Origin: a virus
Length of the DNA stretch: 31,320 nt
IMG/VR virus record: IMGVR_UViG_3300036945_000056
Location: 1 to 31,320 of that record
Reading direction: 5' to 3' (one strand)
The position numbers were made by a program, and so were the translations under genes. Numbering within the stretch: the first letter of the stretch is position 1; each line of letters starts with the position of its first letter. The notes under the pieces were generated by a model that worked only from the letters and a program-made list of their open reading frames with translations, ran no database searches and had not been told where the DNA came from. Below are positions 11,493 to 19,588 of this stretch, piece after piece.

Positions 11493-11915
11493 ATGCCAGG
11501 CTTACTTGCCCCTGCCGCCGAGATCAAGATTGAGATTGAAGAAATCGAATCTGAAAAGCCTGTCATTGAAGGCTTGACAGCAGAATCAAACAAAAAAACC
11601 CGTGATACTCTGATCGAAACTCAGATGCTTGGCCCTGTTAAAACAGCCGAAGCTAATGGTGAGTTCTGGCGTGGTTTGTCTAATCTGTGGCGCACATCAC
11701 CAGATCAAGCCAAGCGCCGACTCTGTGCAAACTGCGAATACTTTGATGACGCACCAGAAACCATTGAAGCAATGGAAGTCGTGCCTGAAGACGAGTTTGA
11801 CAAAGATGGTGGTGGTCGTGGTTACTGCCATAAATACGAGCTAATTTGTCACAACCTTCGCGTGTGCAAGTCTTGGGAAAAAGCCCCTGTAATCATGGAA
11901 GAAGATGATGAATAA
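11493..11915 (+). CDS. Five-cysteine acidic protein, first late gene
   Basis: A 140-residue protein. The first 50 residues are acidic and probably disordered. Residues 58-70 contain F-W-R-G-L-S-N-L-W-R. The C-terminal half has C78-A-N-C81, then C112, C119 and C125 within G-Y-C-H-K-Y-E-L-I-C-H-N-L-R-V-C-K-S-W, a layout that could hold zinc or an iron-sulfur cluster. The ending is strongly acidic. Similar C-rich proteins are seen in marine and freshwater phages just before terminase genes. Role unknown; may be a late regulator. Confidence 0.75.
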   Translation: MPGLLAPAAEIKIEIEEIESEKPVIEGLTAESNKKTRDTLIETQMLGPVKTAEANGEFWRGLSNLWRTSPDQAKRRLCANCEYFDDAPETIEAMEVVPEDEFDKDGGGRGYCHKYELICHNLRVCKSWEKAPVIMEEDDE

Positions 11916-12084
11916 AGCCAAAAAGGTCGGAGCCGTAATGAAAGAGTACGGCGCTGGCAAACTTCATTCGGGCAAAGGCGGCAAGACAGTGACTAACCCA
12001 AAGCAGGCTATTGCAATTGCTTTGAGTGAGGCCAAGATGCCTATGCGTGGTCAGCGTACAGCTAAGAACAAAGCTAAAAAATAA
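11908..12084 (+). CDS. DUF6496-like small basic protein (58 aa)
   Basis: ATG 11908 overlaps the end of the previous gene, with a polypurine RBS-like stretch. The sequence shows the pattern V-M-K-E-Y-G-A-G-K-L-H-S-G-K-G-G-K-T-V and N-P-K-Q-A-I-A-I-A-L-S-E-A, the DUF6496 signature as I remember it. Very lysine-rich, so likely DNA-binding or packaged with the genome. Ends TAA at 12082-12084, 11 bases before the next start. Confidence 0.75.
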   Translation: MNKAKKVGAVMKEYGAGKLHSGKGGKTVTNPKQAIAIALSEAKMPMRGQRTAKNKAKK

Positions 12085-12095
12085 CAGGTGAAGTA

Positions 12096-13796
12096 ATGGC
12101 TGACTATCTTTCTCCTACGCCTTACGCAAACCCTCTAACAGGTTACTCAAACGACCTGATTCAGGGGTTGCTTGGCTACATGAAAGATAAGCAGCGCACT
12201 CAGCAGATGCAGGGCTTGGCTGGATTGCTTGAATCTACGGGTATTCCACAAACCGTAGAACGTGCAGCATACGCACAAAGCCCCAAAGCATTACTGGATG
12301 CGCTGACAAACGTGAATCGCGCCAACGTGCCATTACTGAAGTCTGAAACTGCTGATGCTTTGATGACAGTAGCGCCTATGGTTGGCCCTGCTGCAAGGAT
12401 GGCAGAGCGTGGCGCAATGGCTGCTGGTCGTGCTGGTGAGCGTTTGGCTGAGAGAGTTGTCCCGCAAGTTATGGAGCGTGGCGGCTTGCCAGCGCAGTTG
12501 CTTCAAGATTTGGGGCAAGGTTCTATTAGGCCAATGGATGTTTGGCATGGTTCTCCACATGGCCCATTTACTAAATTTGATCCGCTAAAAGCTGGTACTG
12601 GAGAAGGTAACGCTTCTTATGGTGAAGGCGCTTACTTGGCGCAGGCCCGTAATACTGGTGAAACGTATAAAGCAGCTTTAACAAATTCTGCTAGTGGTAA
12701 CTATTTGTATAAAGGTAAACCAATAGACCCTAATGATGAGGTAAAGCGTAGTGCTGCATATCATTTGATGGCAAATAATGGGGATAGAGAAGCTATCTAT
12801 TCACAATGGAAGCCTGAGTATTGGGAAGGAAAAAGTGGGAAACAATTTAAACGTGAAATTGAAAAGTTAGATTTTTCAAAACTTGAGCCTGCTGGCTATC
12901 TTTACAAAGTAGATTTGCCTGATGAATCAATTGCAAAGATGCTTGATTACGACAAGCCTTTAAGCAAACAAGCGCCAGAGGTGCAAAATGCTTTGGCTGA
13001 GTTGGGAATCTCAGTTGATAAAAAGAAGATGGGCGAATACGAAGATGCGCTACTTGACGCATTAACTAACCCTAACGCAACAGGACAGTTGCCAAAGCAG
13101 CCACTTGACCTAACTGGCGAACAAATCTTGAAAGAGCTTGAGCGCAATGCTTCTAGGTACTTTCCAAATGCAATGGAAGGCAAGGAACTTACAGCGGCAA
13201 TGATTAACCCAAGGGCGGGTGTAAGTGAATTGCTTGCTAAAAAGGGAGTTCCTGGCGTTAGATACTTAGATCAAATGAGCCGTGATGCTGGAGAAGGCAC
13301 ATCAAACTTTGTTGTGTTCCCAAAGTATCAAGACCTTTTAACAATCAAAGAGATTAACGACAAGCCTGTTGGTGGTCTACTAGGACAAGCAAAGTCTGCT
13401 TTTAATGTAACGAGAAAAGATGCTTCTGACATTTTTGGTGCTGGTGCTGAACGCCTGAAATATACAGACCCTAAAAGCGGTGGAACTATGGAAGTCTTGG
13501 CAAAACCAGACGGCACAGCCTCGGTTTTGAGTCTTGAAGTTCCTGAAACGTCTAGAGGAAAAGGCATTGGGCAAAGCCTGCAAGCGCAAGTAATGCAAGA
13601 CTTTCCTGAAATGATGGGCCAAGTATCGTCTAAGGCCGCTGCAAAGACTGCTTACAGGTTAGGTCGTAGACCACCATTTGAGCCAGATGCAACGCTAGAA
13701 GATGTTTACAAATTGATGGATGAGAATTCATCTGTAAACCTTGTCTCTCCTGAAATGCAGAAACGATTTGGACAAAGAACAAATCTGTTAGACTGA
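12096..13796 (+). CDS. PARP-like ADP-ribosyltransferase fused to GNAT-like domain (polyvalent protein)
   Basis: A 566-residue protein with AGGTG ahead of ATG 12096. Residues 1-140 are helical and A/G/M-rich. From 148 an ART domain is visible: V-W-H151-G-S-P-H-G aligns with the PARP L-W-H-G-S, and Y-G-E-G-A-Y180-L-A with PARP G-K-G-I-Y-F-A. The third catalytic strand is G-E-G-T-S-N404-F-V-V-F, with Asn where PARPs have Glu. After 450 a GNAT-like motif A is seen: L-E-V-P-E-T-S-R487-G-K-G-I-G-Q-S-L. Such ART-PolyVal plus GNAT combinations are typical of phage polyvalent proteins that are packaged or made early to modify host proteins. It lies just upstream of the terminase genes. Confidence 0.75.
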   Translation: MADYLSPTPYANPLTGYSNDLIQGLLGYMKDKQRTQQMQGLAGLLESTGIPQTVERAAYAQSPKALLDALTNVNRANVPLLKSETADALMTVAPMVGPAARMAERGAMAAGRAGERLAERVVPQVMERGGLPAQLLQDLGQGSIRPMDVWHGSPHGPFTKFDPLKAGTGEGNASYGEGAYLAQARNTGETYKAALTNSASGNYLYKGKPIDPNDEVKRSAAYHLMANNGDREAIYSQWKPEYWEGKSGKQFKREIEKLDFSKLEPAGYLYKVDLPDESIAKMLDYDKPLSKQAPEVQNALAELGISVDKKKMGEYEDALLDALTNPNATGQLPKQPLDLTGEQILKELERNASRYFPNAMEGKELTAAMINPRAGVSELLAKKGVPGVRYLDQMSRDAGEGTSNFVVFPKYQDLLTIKEINDKPVGGLLGQAKSAFNVTRKDASDIFGAGAERLKYTDPKSGGTMEVLAKPDGTASVLSLEVPETSRGKGIGQSLQAQVMQDFPEMMGQVSSKAAAKTAYRLGRRPPFEPDATLEDVYKLMDENSSVNLVSPEMQKRFGQRTNLLD

Positions 13797-13842
13797 AGTT
13801 AGATTAACTAGACCAACAAGCCGTAAGGAATTGGTAAACAAA

Positions 13843-14160
13843 ATGAATAAATTAGAAAAGGGAAATTCTCAAAACCTCACTAATCGAGGTAGAGGAAGAC
13901 CAAAGGGCGCAATCAATAAAACAACGATTGAGTTCCGAGAGACTATTCAAAAGCTATTAGATAAGAACACAGATAACGTATCTATCTGGTTAGAAGACAT
14001 TGCCAATGGTGACCCTTTGACAGATCGCAAACCAGACCCTTACAAGGCTTTGGATATGCTTTCTAAGTTGGCTGAATACGCAGCGCCTAAGTTGGCCCGA
14101 ACCGAACACGTTGGTAACAACGATGGCCCAATTGAGATGAAGGTTACATGGGCGAAATAG
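13843..14160 (+). CDS. terS: Putative small terminase subunit
   Basis: Probably starts at ATG 13843 (105 residues); a TTG at 13831 in frame is an alternative, as AAGGA stands 14 bases from the ATG. N-terminal basic R-G-R-G-R-P-K-G-A-I-N-K-T-T is the hook-like motif common in phage small terminases. This is followed by helices (I-E-F-R-E-T-I-Q-K-L-L-D and A-L-D-M-L-S-K-L-A-E-Y-A-A-P-K-L-A-R). It overlaps the large subunit start by 13 bases. Position supports the call more than sequence does. Confidence 0.65.
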   Translation: MNKLEKGNSQNLTNRGRGRPKGAINKTTIEFRETIQKLLDKNTDNVSIWLEDIANGDPLTDRKPDPYKALDMLSKLAEYAAPKLARTEHVGNNDGPIEMKVTWAK

Positions 14161-15404
14161 TTATCCCCTACGCGCCAAGGGAACAACAGCTTCAAATTCA
14201 CGAACTGATTGACGAAAAGAGATTTACAGTCGTTGTTGCACATCGAAGGATGGGAAAGACTGTATCAGCCATCAATCACCTGATTAAAGCTGCAATCCTG
14301 AATGGCAAGGAAAACCCGCGTTACGCTTACATTGCTCCTACATACGGACAAGCAAAGCGGGTAGCGTGGGACTACCTTGTTAAGTACGCCATGCCGATGG
14401 GTGGCACTCAAAACATATCTGAGTTGCGGGTTGACTTCTGGGGTCGTAGGATTCAGCTTTACGGCTCAGACAACCCTGAGAGCCTTCGTGGGCAATACTT
14501 TGATGGTGTGATACTTGATGAAATCGGCGACCAAAACCCAAAAATATGGACAGATATTGTCCGCCCCGCACTCTCAGACCGCCTTGGCTGGTGCTTATTT
14601 ATTGGCACTCCAAAAGGCCATAACCACTTTAAAGACCTCAGAGACAGAGCCGAAGCCGAGGCCGATTGGGGTTTGCTTGAGTTCAAAGCCAGCCAAACAA
14701 AAGTAATCGCAGAAAGTGAACTAGAAGCCGCCAAGTCTGAGATGGGTGAAGACAAGTATCTCCAAGAGTTTGAGTGTTCGTTTAACGCTGCTGTGGAGGG
14801 TTCTTACTACGGTCAGATTCTTAACGACTTAGAGACAAAGAATCACATTCAAGAGATTCCAAGAGATGACCTTTGCCGAACAATCACGGCTTGGGACTTG
14901 GGGATGGGAGACAGTACCGCTATTTGGGTGGCTCAGATCGCAGGCACAGAGATTCGTCTGGTTGACTATTACGAGAACAACGGCGTAGGTTTGGACAAGT
15001 ATGTGACTTGGCTTAAAGAGAACAAGTGGGACACAGCAGAGCAAATTCTGCCGCATGACGTACAGGTTAGAGAGCTAGGTTCTGGCAAAAGCCGCCTTAA
15101 AGTCTTACAGGAAGCTGGTCTAAACGTCAGGGTAGCCCCAAGGATGAGCGTTGATGATGGGATTCAGGCGGTTAGACGTCTGCTGCCTAGATGCTGGTTC
15201 AACGTGCCAAACGTAAAGGTAGGCTTGGATTGTCTAAGAAACTACCGCCGAGACTATGACGACAAGCGCAAAGTATTCTTTGATCGACCCCTACATGATT
15301 GGTCAAGCCATGCCAGTGACGCTTTTAGGTACTTGGCTATCGGCATGGATGAAGGTTCAACGTGGTCAAAATCTATTAACAAAGCACCGAAGTGGGTAAT
15401 CTGA
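14148..15404 (+). CDS. terL: Terminase large subunit
   Basis: A 418-residue protein. ATPase: Walker A A-H-R-R-M-G-K37-T38, Walker B V-I-L-D124-E125 and coupling motif F-I-G-T-P-K-G (151-157). Nuclease (RNase H-like): T-A-W-D250-L-G-M-G-D, L-P-H-D304 and H-A-S-D391-A-F-R-Y. All expected acidic residues are present, so it should be active. It translocates DNA into the procapsid and cuts the concatemer. Slightly shorter than T4/P22 types. Stop TGATG overlaps the next start. Confidence 0.95.
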   Translation: MGEIVIPYAPREQQLQIHELIDEKRFTVVVAHRRMGKTVSAINHLIKAAILNGKENPRYAYIAPTYGQAKRVAWDYLVKYAMPMGGTQNISELRVDFWGRRIQLYGSDNPESLRGQYFDGVILDEIGDQNPKIWTDIVRPALSDRLGWCLFIGTPKGHNHFKDLRDRAEAEADWGLLEFKASQTKVIAESELEAAKSEMGEDKYLQEFECSFNAAVEGSYYGQILNDLETKNHIQEIPRDDLCRTITAWDLGMGDSTAIWVAQIAGTEIRLVDYYENNGVGLDKYVTWLKENKWDTAEQILPHDVQVRELGSGKSRLKVLQEAGLNVRVAPRMSVDDGIQAVRRLLPRCWFNVPNVKVGLDCLRNYRRDYDDKRKVFFDRPLHDWSSHASDAFRYLAIGMDEGSTWSKSINKAPKWVI

Positions 15405-15589
15405 TGTACATGATGAAACAAGGCGACATTGCAGGCAGTCGCAAAATCCAAGCCTTAGAAGCACGAATTGAGGCGCTTGAAAATATGGTAAAAGCTATAC
15501 AATCGGAGCAACGCCCCAAATTAGGCAGGCCAGCAAAGGTAAAAGATGAGCCAACAAAAACTGAAAGCGATTCTGGACTCGGAGATTGA
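15404..15589 (+). CDS. Small coiled-coil protein (61 aa)
   Basis: ATG 15404 directly overlaps the TerL stop (TGATG). Residues 12-35 form a coiled coil (S-R-K-I-Q-A-L-E-A-R-I-E-A-L-E-N-M-V-K), followed by a basic and then acidic tail, K-L-G-R-P-A-K-V-K. The last 44 bases overlap the portal start. It may bridge terminase and portal, but no family is known to me. Confidence 0.65.
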   Translation: MYMMKQGDIAGSRKIQALEARIEALENMVKAIQSEQRPKLGRPAKVKDEPTKTESDSGLGD

Positions 15590-17630
15590 TAACTCAATCG
15601 GATTCTTAGAGACAGAAACAACCCAACAGCGAACAGACGCACTATCTTTCTATTTGCGTCAGCCTTTGGGTAACGAAGTAGAAGGTAAGTCAGCAATCGT
15701 CACTGGCGAAGTGGCAGAGGCTGTAGATGGTTGTTTGCCTTCACTGGTTCGCATCTTTTCATCGTCTGATGAGGTGGTCAGGTTTGACCCCCGTGGCCCA
15801 CAAGACGAAGCTGGCGCTAAACAAGCAACCGAGTACTGCAATTGGGTGTTCATGCGTGATAACGCTGGCATCATTGTTATGCACGACTGGTTTAAAGACG
15901 CTTTGCTTCAGAAGGTTGGCGTAGTTAAAGCGTATTGGGAAGACAAAGAAGACGTCACGAAAGAAAAGTACCGTGACTTGTCTGATGATGAACTGGCAAT
16001 GCTGCTGTCTGATGAAACAATGGAAGTTGTTGAACAGGACGTAGTAGAGAACGAAATGCTAGACCCTGCTGGTAATCCCGTCTTAGACCAGATGGGTAAG
16101 CCTGTGATGTATTCGTCTAATAGCGTCACAGTGCAAAAGAAAAAGAAGTCTGGTCGTGTGGTGATTGAGAACGTGCCACCAGAGGAATTTCTAATCTCTA
16201 AGCGAGCCAAGAAAAGCCCGTCTGACGCGCCTTTCGTTGCACATCGCCGTCTTATCACCCGAAGCGACTTGATCGCAATGGGCTTTGATAAAGACGTTGT
16301 GGAAGGCTTGCAGGCTTCTAACGCTCTTACTTACTCGCCTGAGTACTTGGCCCGAGTAGCGCCTGGCGAAAACCCAGATGACGGCATCTCTATTGATGAG
16401 TCAATGGAAACCATCGAGGTCTTTGAGTGCTACGTTACTGCTGATATTGACGGTGATGGCATCGCTGAGTTGCGTCAAGTCTTCTACGCTGCTAACGAGA
16501 TTTTGAGTGATGAAGAAACGGATTACATCCCTTTCCACTCACTGTGCCCAATTCCAACACCACACAAGTTCTTTGGTGAGTCGCTGGCAGATCGCACAAT
16601 GGACTTGCAGTTAATCAAGACCACAATCACACGTCAGATTCTTGATAACTTGTATTTGACAAACAACGCCCGTGTGACTGCTGTTGACGGTCAAGTGAAC
16701 TTAGATGACTTGCTGACGGCTACTGCTGGTGGTGTGATTCGTATTAAGTCTCAAGGCGCTGTGCAACAGTTGGCAGTTCAACCTGTGGCGGCGCAGGCTT
16801 TCCCTATGCTTCAGTACTTGGACAGCATCCAACAAAAGCGCACAGGTGTTACAGATGCAAGCCAAGGTCTTGACCCGTCTATCTTGCAGAACGTCACAGC
16901 AGCCGCTGTTGCTTCTATGCAACAAAGCGCAGCAGGCAAGATTGAGATGATTGCACGAATCTTTGCTGAGACAGGCGTTAAGTCACTGTTCAAAGGCATC
17001 TTGCATCTTCTCTGTAAGTACCAAGACAAAGCCCGTATCGTTCGGATGCGTGGTCAGTATGTGTCGTTTGACCCCCGTGAGTGGTCAAACCAGTACGACA
17101 CGGACATTAACGTAGGTTTGGGTGCTGGCAACCGCCAAGAGCAAATGGCGATGTTGTCTATGGTTCTGTCTAAACAAGAGCAAGTCTTGCAGACAATGGG
17201 GCCAACTAACCCGCTGGTGTCTTATGGACAGTACCGCAACACCTTGGGCCGCATGGTTGAAGCTGCTGGCTTTAAGGATTCTGCTGAGTTCTACAAGGCG
17301 ATTAGCCCAGAGCAAGACCAGATGATGAGCCAGCCACAACCGCAACAAGAGCCACCAATGCCGCCTGAGATTCAAGCGTACATGGCTAAGACGCAGGCTG
17401 ACATTCAGGCGCAACAGATGAAGGCACAAGCTGACATTCAGTTGGCCCAACAGAAAGCCGCTGCTGAGTTGCAGTTAATGCGTGAAAAGAACGCTGCCCA
17501 ACTTCAGTTGGAACGTGAAAAAGCCGCTGCTCAGATGCAGTTGAAGGAAGAAGAATTTATGGCTGAAGCACGAATGAAGGCGATGAAGGTTGGTGCTGGC
17601 ATTACGTCTAACATTGAAATACCAGGGTAA
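15546..17630 (+). CDS. Portal protein, P22-like
   Basis: A 694-residue protein. N-terminal features: F-L-E-T-E-T-T-Q-Q-R-T-D-A-L, S-A-I-V-T-G-E-V-A-E-A-V-D-G-C-L-P-S-L-V, characteristic of the P22-type portal family. The middle holds an insertion with K-K-K-K-S-G-R and a domain Y-V-T-A-D-I-D-G-D-G-I-A-E-L-R. The end is a long helix with six exact 11-residue units (616-681), which should form the barrel above the ring. The dodecamer is the DNA entry and exit point and the terminase dock. Preceded by a good coupling to the 61-aa gene. Confidence 0.9.
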   Translation: MSQQKLKAILDSEIDNSIGFLETETTQQRTDALSFYLRQPLGNEVEGKSAIVTGEVAEAVDGCLPSLVRIFSSSDEVVRFDPRGPQDEAGAKQATEYCNWVFMRDNAGIIVMHDWFKDALLQKVGVVKAYWEDKEDVTKEKYRDLSDDELAMLLSDETMEVVEQDVVENEMLDPAGNPVLDQMGKPVMYSSNSVTVQKKKKSGRVVIENVPPEEFLISKRAKKSPSDAPFVAHRRLITRSDLIAMGFDKDVVEGLQASNALTYSPEYLARVAPGENPDDGISIDESMETIEVFECYVTADIDGDGIAELRQVFYAANEILSDEETDYIPFHSLCPIPTPHKFFGESLADRTMDLQLIKTTITRQILDNLYLTNNARVTAVDGQVNLDDLLTATAGGVIRIKSQGAVQQLAVQPVAAQAFPMLQYLDSIQQKRTGVTDASQGLDPSILQNVTAAAVASMQQSAAGKIEMIARIFAETGVKSLFKGILHLLCKYQDKARIVRMRGQYVSFDPREWSNQYDTDINVGLGAGNRQEQMAMLSMVLSKQEQVLQTMGPTNPLVSYGQYRNTLGRMVEAAGFKDSAEFYKAISPEQDQMMSQPQPQQEPPMPPEIQAYMAKTQADIQAQQMKAQADIQLAQQKAAAELQLMREKNAAQLQLEREKAAAQMQLKEEEFMAEARMKAMKVGAGITSNIEIPG
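17391..17588 (+). repeat. Six hendecad repeats at the portal C-terminus
   Basis: Codons 616-681 of the portal gene split into six units of exactly 11 residues, each with A/Q at the start and L/I-Q in the middle and K/E at the end (for example T-Q-A-D-I-Q-A-Q-Q-M-K, A-A-A-E-L-Q-L-M-R-E-K, N-A-A-Q-L-Q-L-E-R-E-K). Hendecads favour a right-handed or straight coiled coil. Confidence 0.65.
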
Positions 17631-17635
17631 AAATC

Positions 17636-19348
17636 ATGGCTACAACTTATGTAGATGAACTCAAGGCGTTAAGTCCAGAGGCTTACGCCAAGATTGCAGA
17701 ATTAGCAAAGTTCACAGCTAATGAAAACTATGGTGGAAAAGTCCAAGACTACCAAGCGCAGATTTTTACGCCTTTGAGCGCAGACATTATTAATAGCAAC
17801 AAGACTATAGACGTAACAAAAGGCATCCCTAAAGATGCTGTGCCAACGTATGTAACCGTACAAGTTGGCGCTGGTTCAGAAGGTGAAGTAATTACTGAAG
17901 ATAGGCCATCTGGTTTTAGTAAGAGCATTGGCGTTGTTAATGGCGTTCCTGTCACAGCTTCTTATGATATGGCTGGAAATCTTACAGGGTTTGTAGGCGA
18001 TCAAAAAGTAAGATCATTTATTGATGGAAGAAATAGCGTAGCTGGCAATTGGGATGCTTCAGGCAGTCCAGCGCCTAAACAATACTCGTCAAGTGGTGGT
18101 GGTTTCCTTGGTGGGTTTGTTAACGACATCATGTCTGACCCTATTCTTGGTACTGCTGCAAACATTGCTGCTGGTTATTTTGGTGGGCCACTTGGCACGG
18201 CTGCTTTAGGTGTAGCACAAGGCAAATCGCCAGAGGAAATTGCTAAATCTGCTGCATTGTCTTATGTTGCTGGTGAGGCATTTAAGGGTTTAAGCGCTGA
18301 CCCTAACGCTGTTGGTGGAGTAACTGGCCCTGACAATATTGATGTTGGTGGCGGTTTTAATCCTGCTGCTGGCGCAACCGCTGCTGAGTTGGAGGCTGCA
18401 AGAGCCGCATTAAATAATGTTGTTTCTACGCCTATCCCAGATGCAAACATTGTTGCCACAGAATTGCCTGCCTTGTCAGATTCAGCGGTTGACCAAGTAA
18501 TCTCAAACTTGGCAAACGAACAGCAAACGTACAATTTCTATCAAGACACGCCTTATCAGGCAATGGGGCCATTTCCAGACAATGCGATTGCTAACGCTGC
18601 TGACAACATTGACGTAGGCGGCGGGTTTAATCCAGCAACGGGAACGGGTGATGCGGCTACAGCAGCAGCGGCGGCGGCTAATCCTCCTGTTCTTAGTGTT
18701 GATGCAGTCATTAACAATATTGCTAATGCCGCAGATAACATTGATGTTGGTGGTGGTTACAACCCTGCAACTGGAACAGGTGATGTTGCTACAGCCAATG
18801 CTGCTGCTGGAAATCCACCAGTTTTGTCTAATGTTGATACCGTGATTAGCAACATTACAGGCAATGCAGATCGTGCGGCTTTAAACAGCAACGCAGGCTA
18901 TGGCGACACACTGACAAGCGCACAGATCACGGCGTTTGATGCTGCTGTTGCAAGCGGTATGAGCGTTGCTGATGCTTTGAACTATGCAAGAGCGGGATTG
19001 TTGGTAAATGCGATCACAGGCGACCCTTTGGGGTTAGCTGGTGACACTGGAGGCGGTGGTGGTGGTGGCGGTACAACTGGCTTTGCACAAGTGCCAATTC
19101 CTGCTGAATGGAGGTCGCCAACCTACGCTGCACCTTCTGCCCCAATTGATCTAAATTCGTTTTTTACGGACATGAATTTATTGGGCGGTACGCAGTGGCA
19201 AGGTCTTGTCGGTCAAAAGCCAAACGTATCATTCAATGATATATTTGCCGCAGGAAAGCAACAGACGCCAATGGGTACGCCTGTAAACATTAACCAGATT
19301 GTGAGTGCAATTCTTGGACAAGACACAGCAAGCCAAAAATCTACTTAA
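17636..19348 (+). CDS. Gly/Ala-rich structural protein with NIDVGGG repeats
   Basis: A 570-residue protein directly after the portal. Residues 1-150 look folded (Y-V-D-E-L-K-A-L-S-P-E-A-Y-A-K-I). 155-210 are Gly-rich and hydrophobic (G-F-L-G-G-F-V-N-D, A-A-G-Y-F-G-G-P-L-G), perhaps membrane-active. Three copies of N-I-D-V-G-G-G-(F/Y)-N-P-A begin at residues 234, 324 and 368; the last two lead units of about 44 residues. A run of eight Gly near 475 precedes a C-terminal domain. DNA of the repeats differs by many synonymous changes, so the repeat is old. Probably a virion or ejection protein. Confidence 0.75.
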   Translation: MATTYVDELKALSPEAYAKIAELAKFTANENYGGKVQDYQAQIFTPLSADIINSNKTIDVTKGIPKDAVPTYVTVQVGAGSEGEVITEDRPSGFSKSIGVVNGVPVTASYDMAGNLTGFVGDQKVRSFIDGRNSVAGNWDASGSPAPKQYSSSGGGFLGGFVNDIMSDPILGTAANIAAGYFGGPLGTAALGVAQGKSPEEIAKSAALSYVAGEAFKGLSADPNAVGGVTGPDNIDVGGGFNPAAGATAAELEAARAALNNVVSTPIPDANIVATELPALSDSAVDQVISNLANEQQTYNFYQDTPYQAMGPFPDNAIANAADNIDVGGGFNPATGTGDAATAAAAAANPPVLSVDAVINNIANAADNIDVGGGYNPATGTGDVATANAAAGNPPVLSNVDTVISNITGNADRAALNSNAGYGDTLTSAQITAFDAAVASGMSVADALNYARAGLLVNAITGDPLGLAGDTGGGGGGGGTTGFAQVPIPAEWRSPTYAAPSAPIDLNSFFTDMNLLGGTQWQGLVGQKPNVSFNDIFAAGKQQTPMGTPVNINQIVSAILGQDTASQKST

Positions 19349-19544
19349 CGACCCGTTCTTTATTGGCGAAATTGAAGCCTTAAAGAACGCAGAGTTAGCC
19401 GCAATTGTGAACTCTCAGGCGCATCAAGTGGAAGAACGAGAGTTTGCATATAATCGAATCAACGCATTACAATCTGTTATAACGCACTTTGAATCAATTG
19501 CCGCTACAAGCGAGATTGTTAAAAAGCGCTGGAAAATCCTCTAA
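19305..19544 (+). CDS. Small helical protein (79 aa)
   Basis: Starts at GTG 19305 (or TTG 19314), overlapping the previous gene by 44 bases. Pattern L-L-N-D-P-F-F-I-G-E-I-E-A-L-K...E-E-R-E-F-A-Y-N-R-I-N-A-L-Q-S-V-I-T-H-F is common in small phage proteins between portal and scaffold genes. All helical. Function unknown; may assist head assembly. Confidence 0.7.
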   Translation: MQFLDKTQQAKNLLNDPFFIGEIEALKNAELAAIVNSQAHQVEEREFAYNRINALQSVITHFESIAATSEIVKKRWKIL

Positions 19545-19588
19545 CGAGGCGGTGGCCTACCGTTTAGGCTGACAATTTGGGTAAGTAA
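19545..19588 (+). promoter_or_regulatory. Scaffold-gene leader with two exclusive hairpins
   Basis: CGGT (19550-19553) with ACCG (19559-19562), and GCCTA (19555-19559) with TAGGC (19565-19569), can form but share bases. No promoter or T-run was found. The ribosome site (GGGTAAG) is 5 bases before ATG 19589. Confidence 0.3.
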
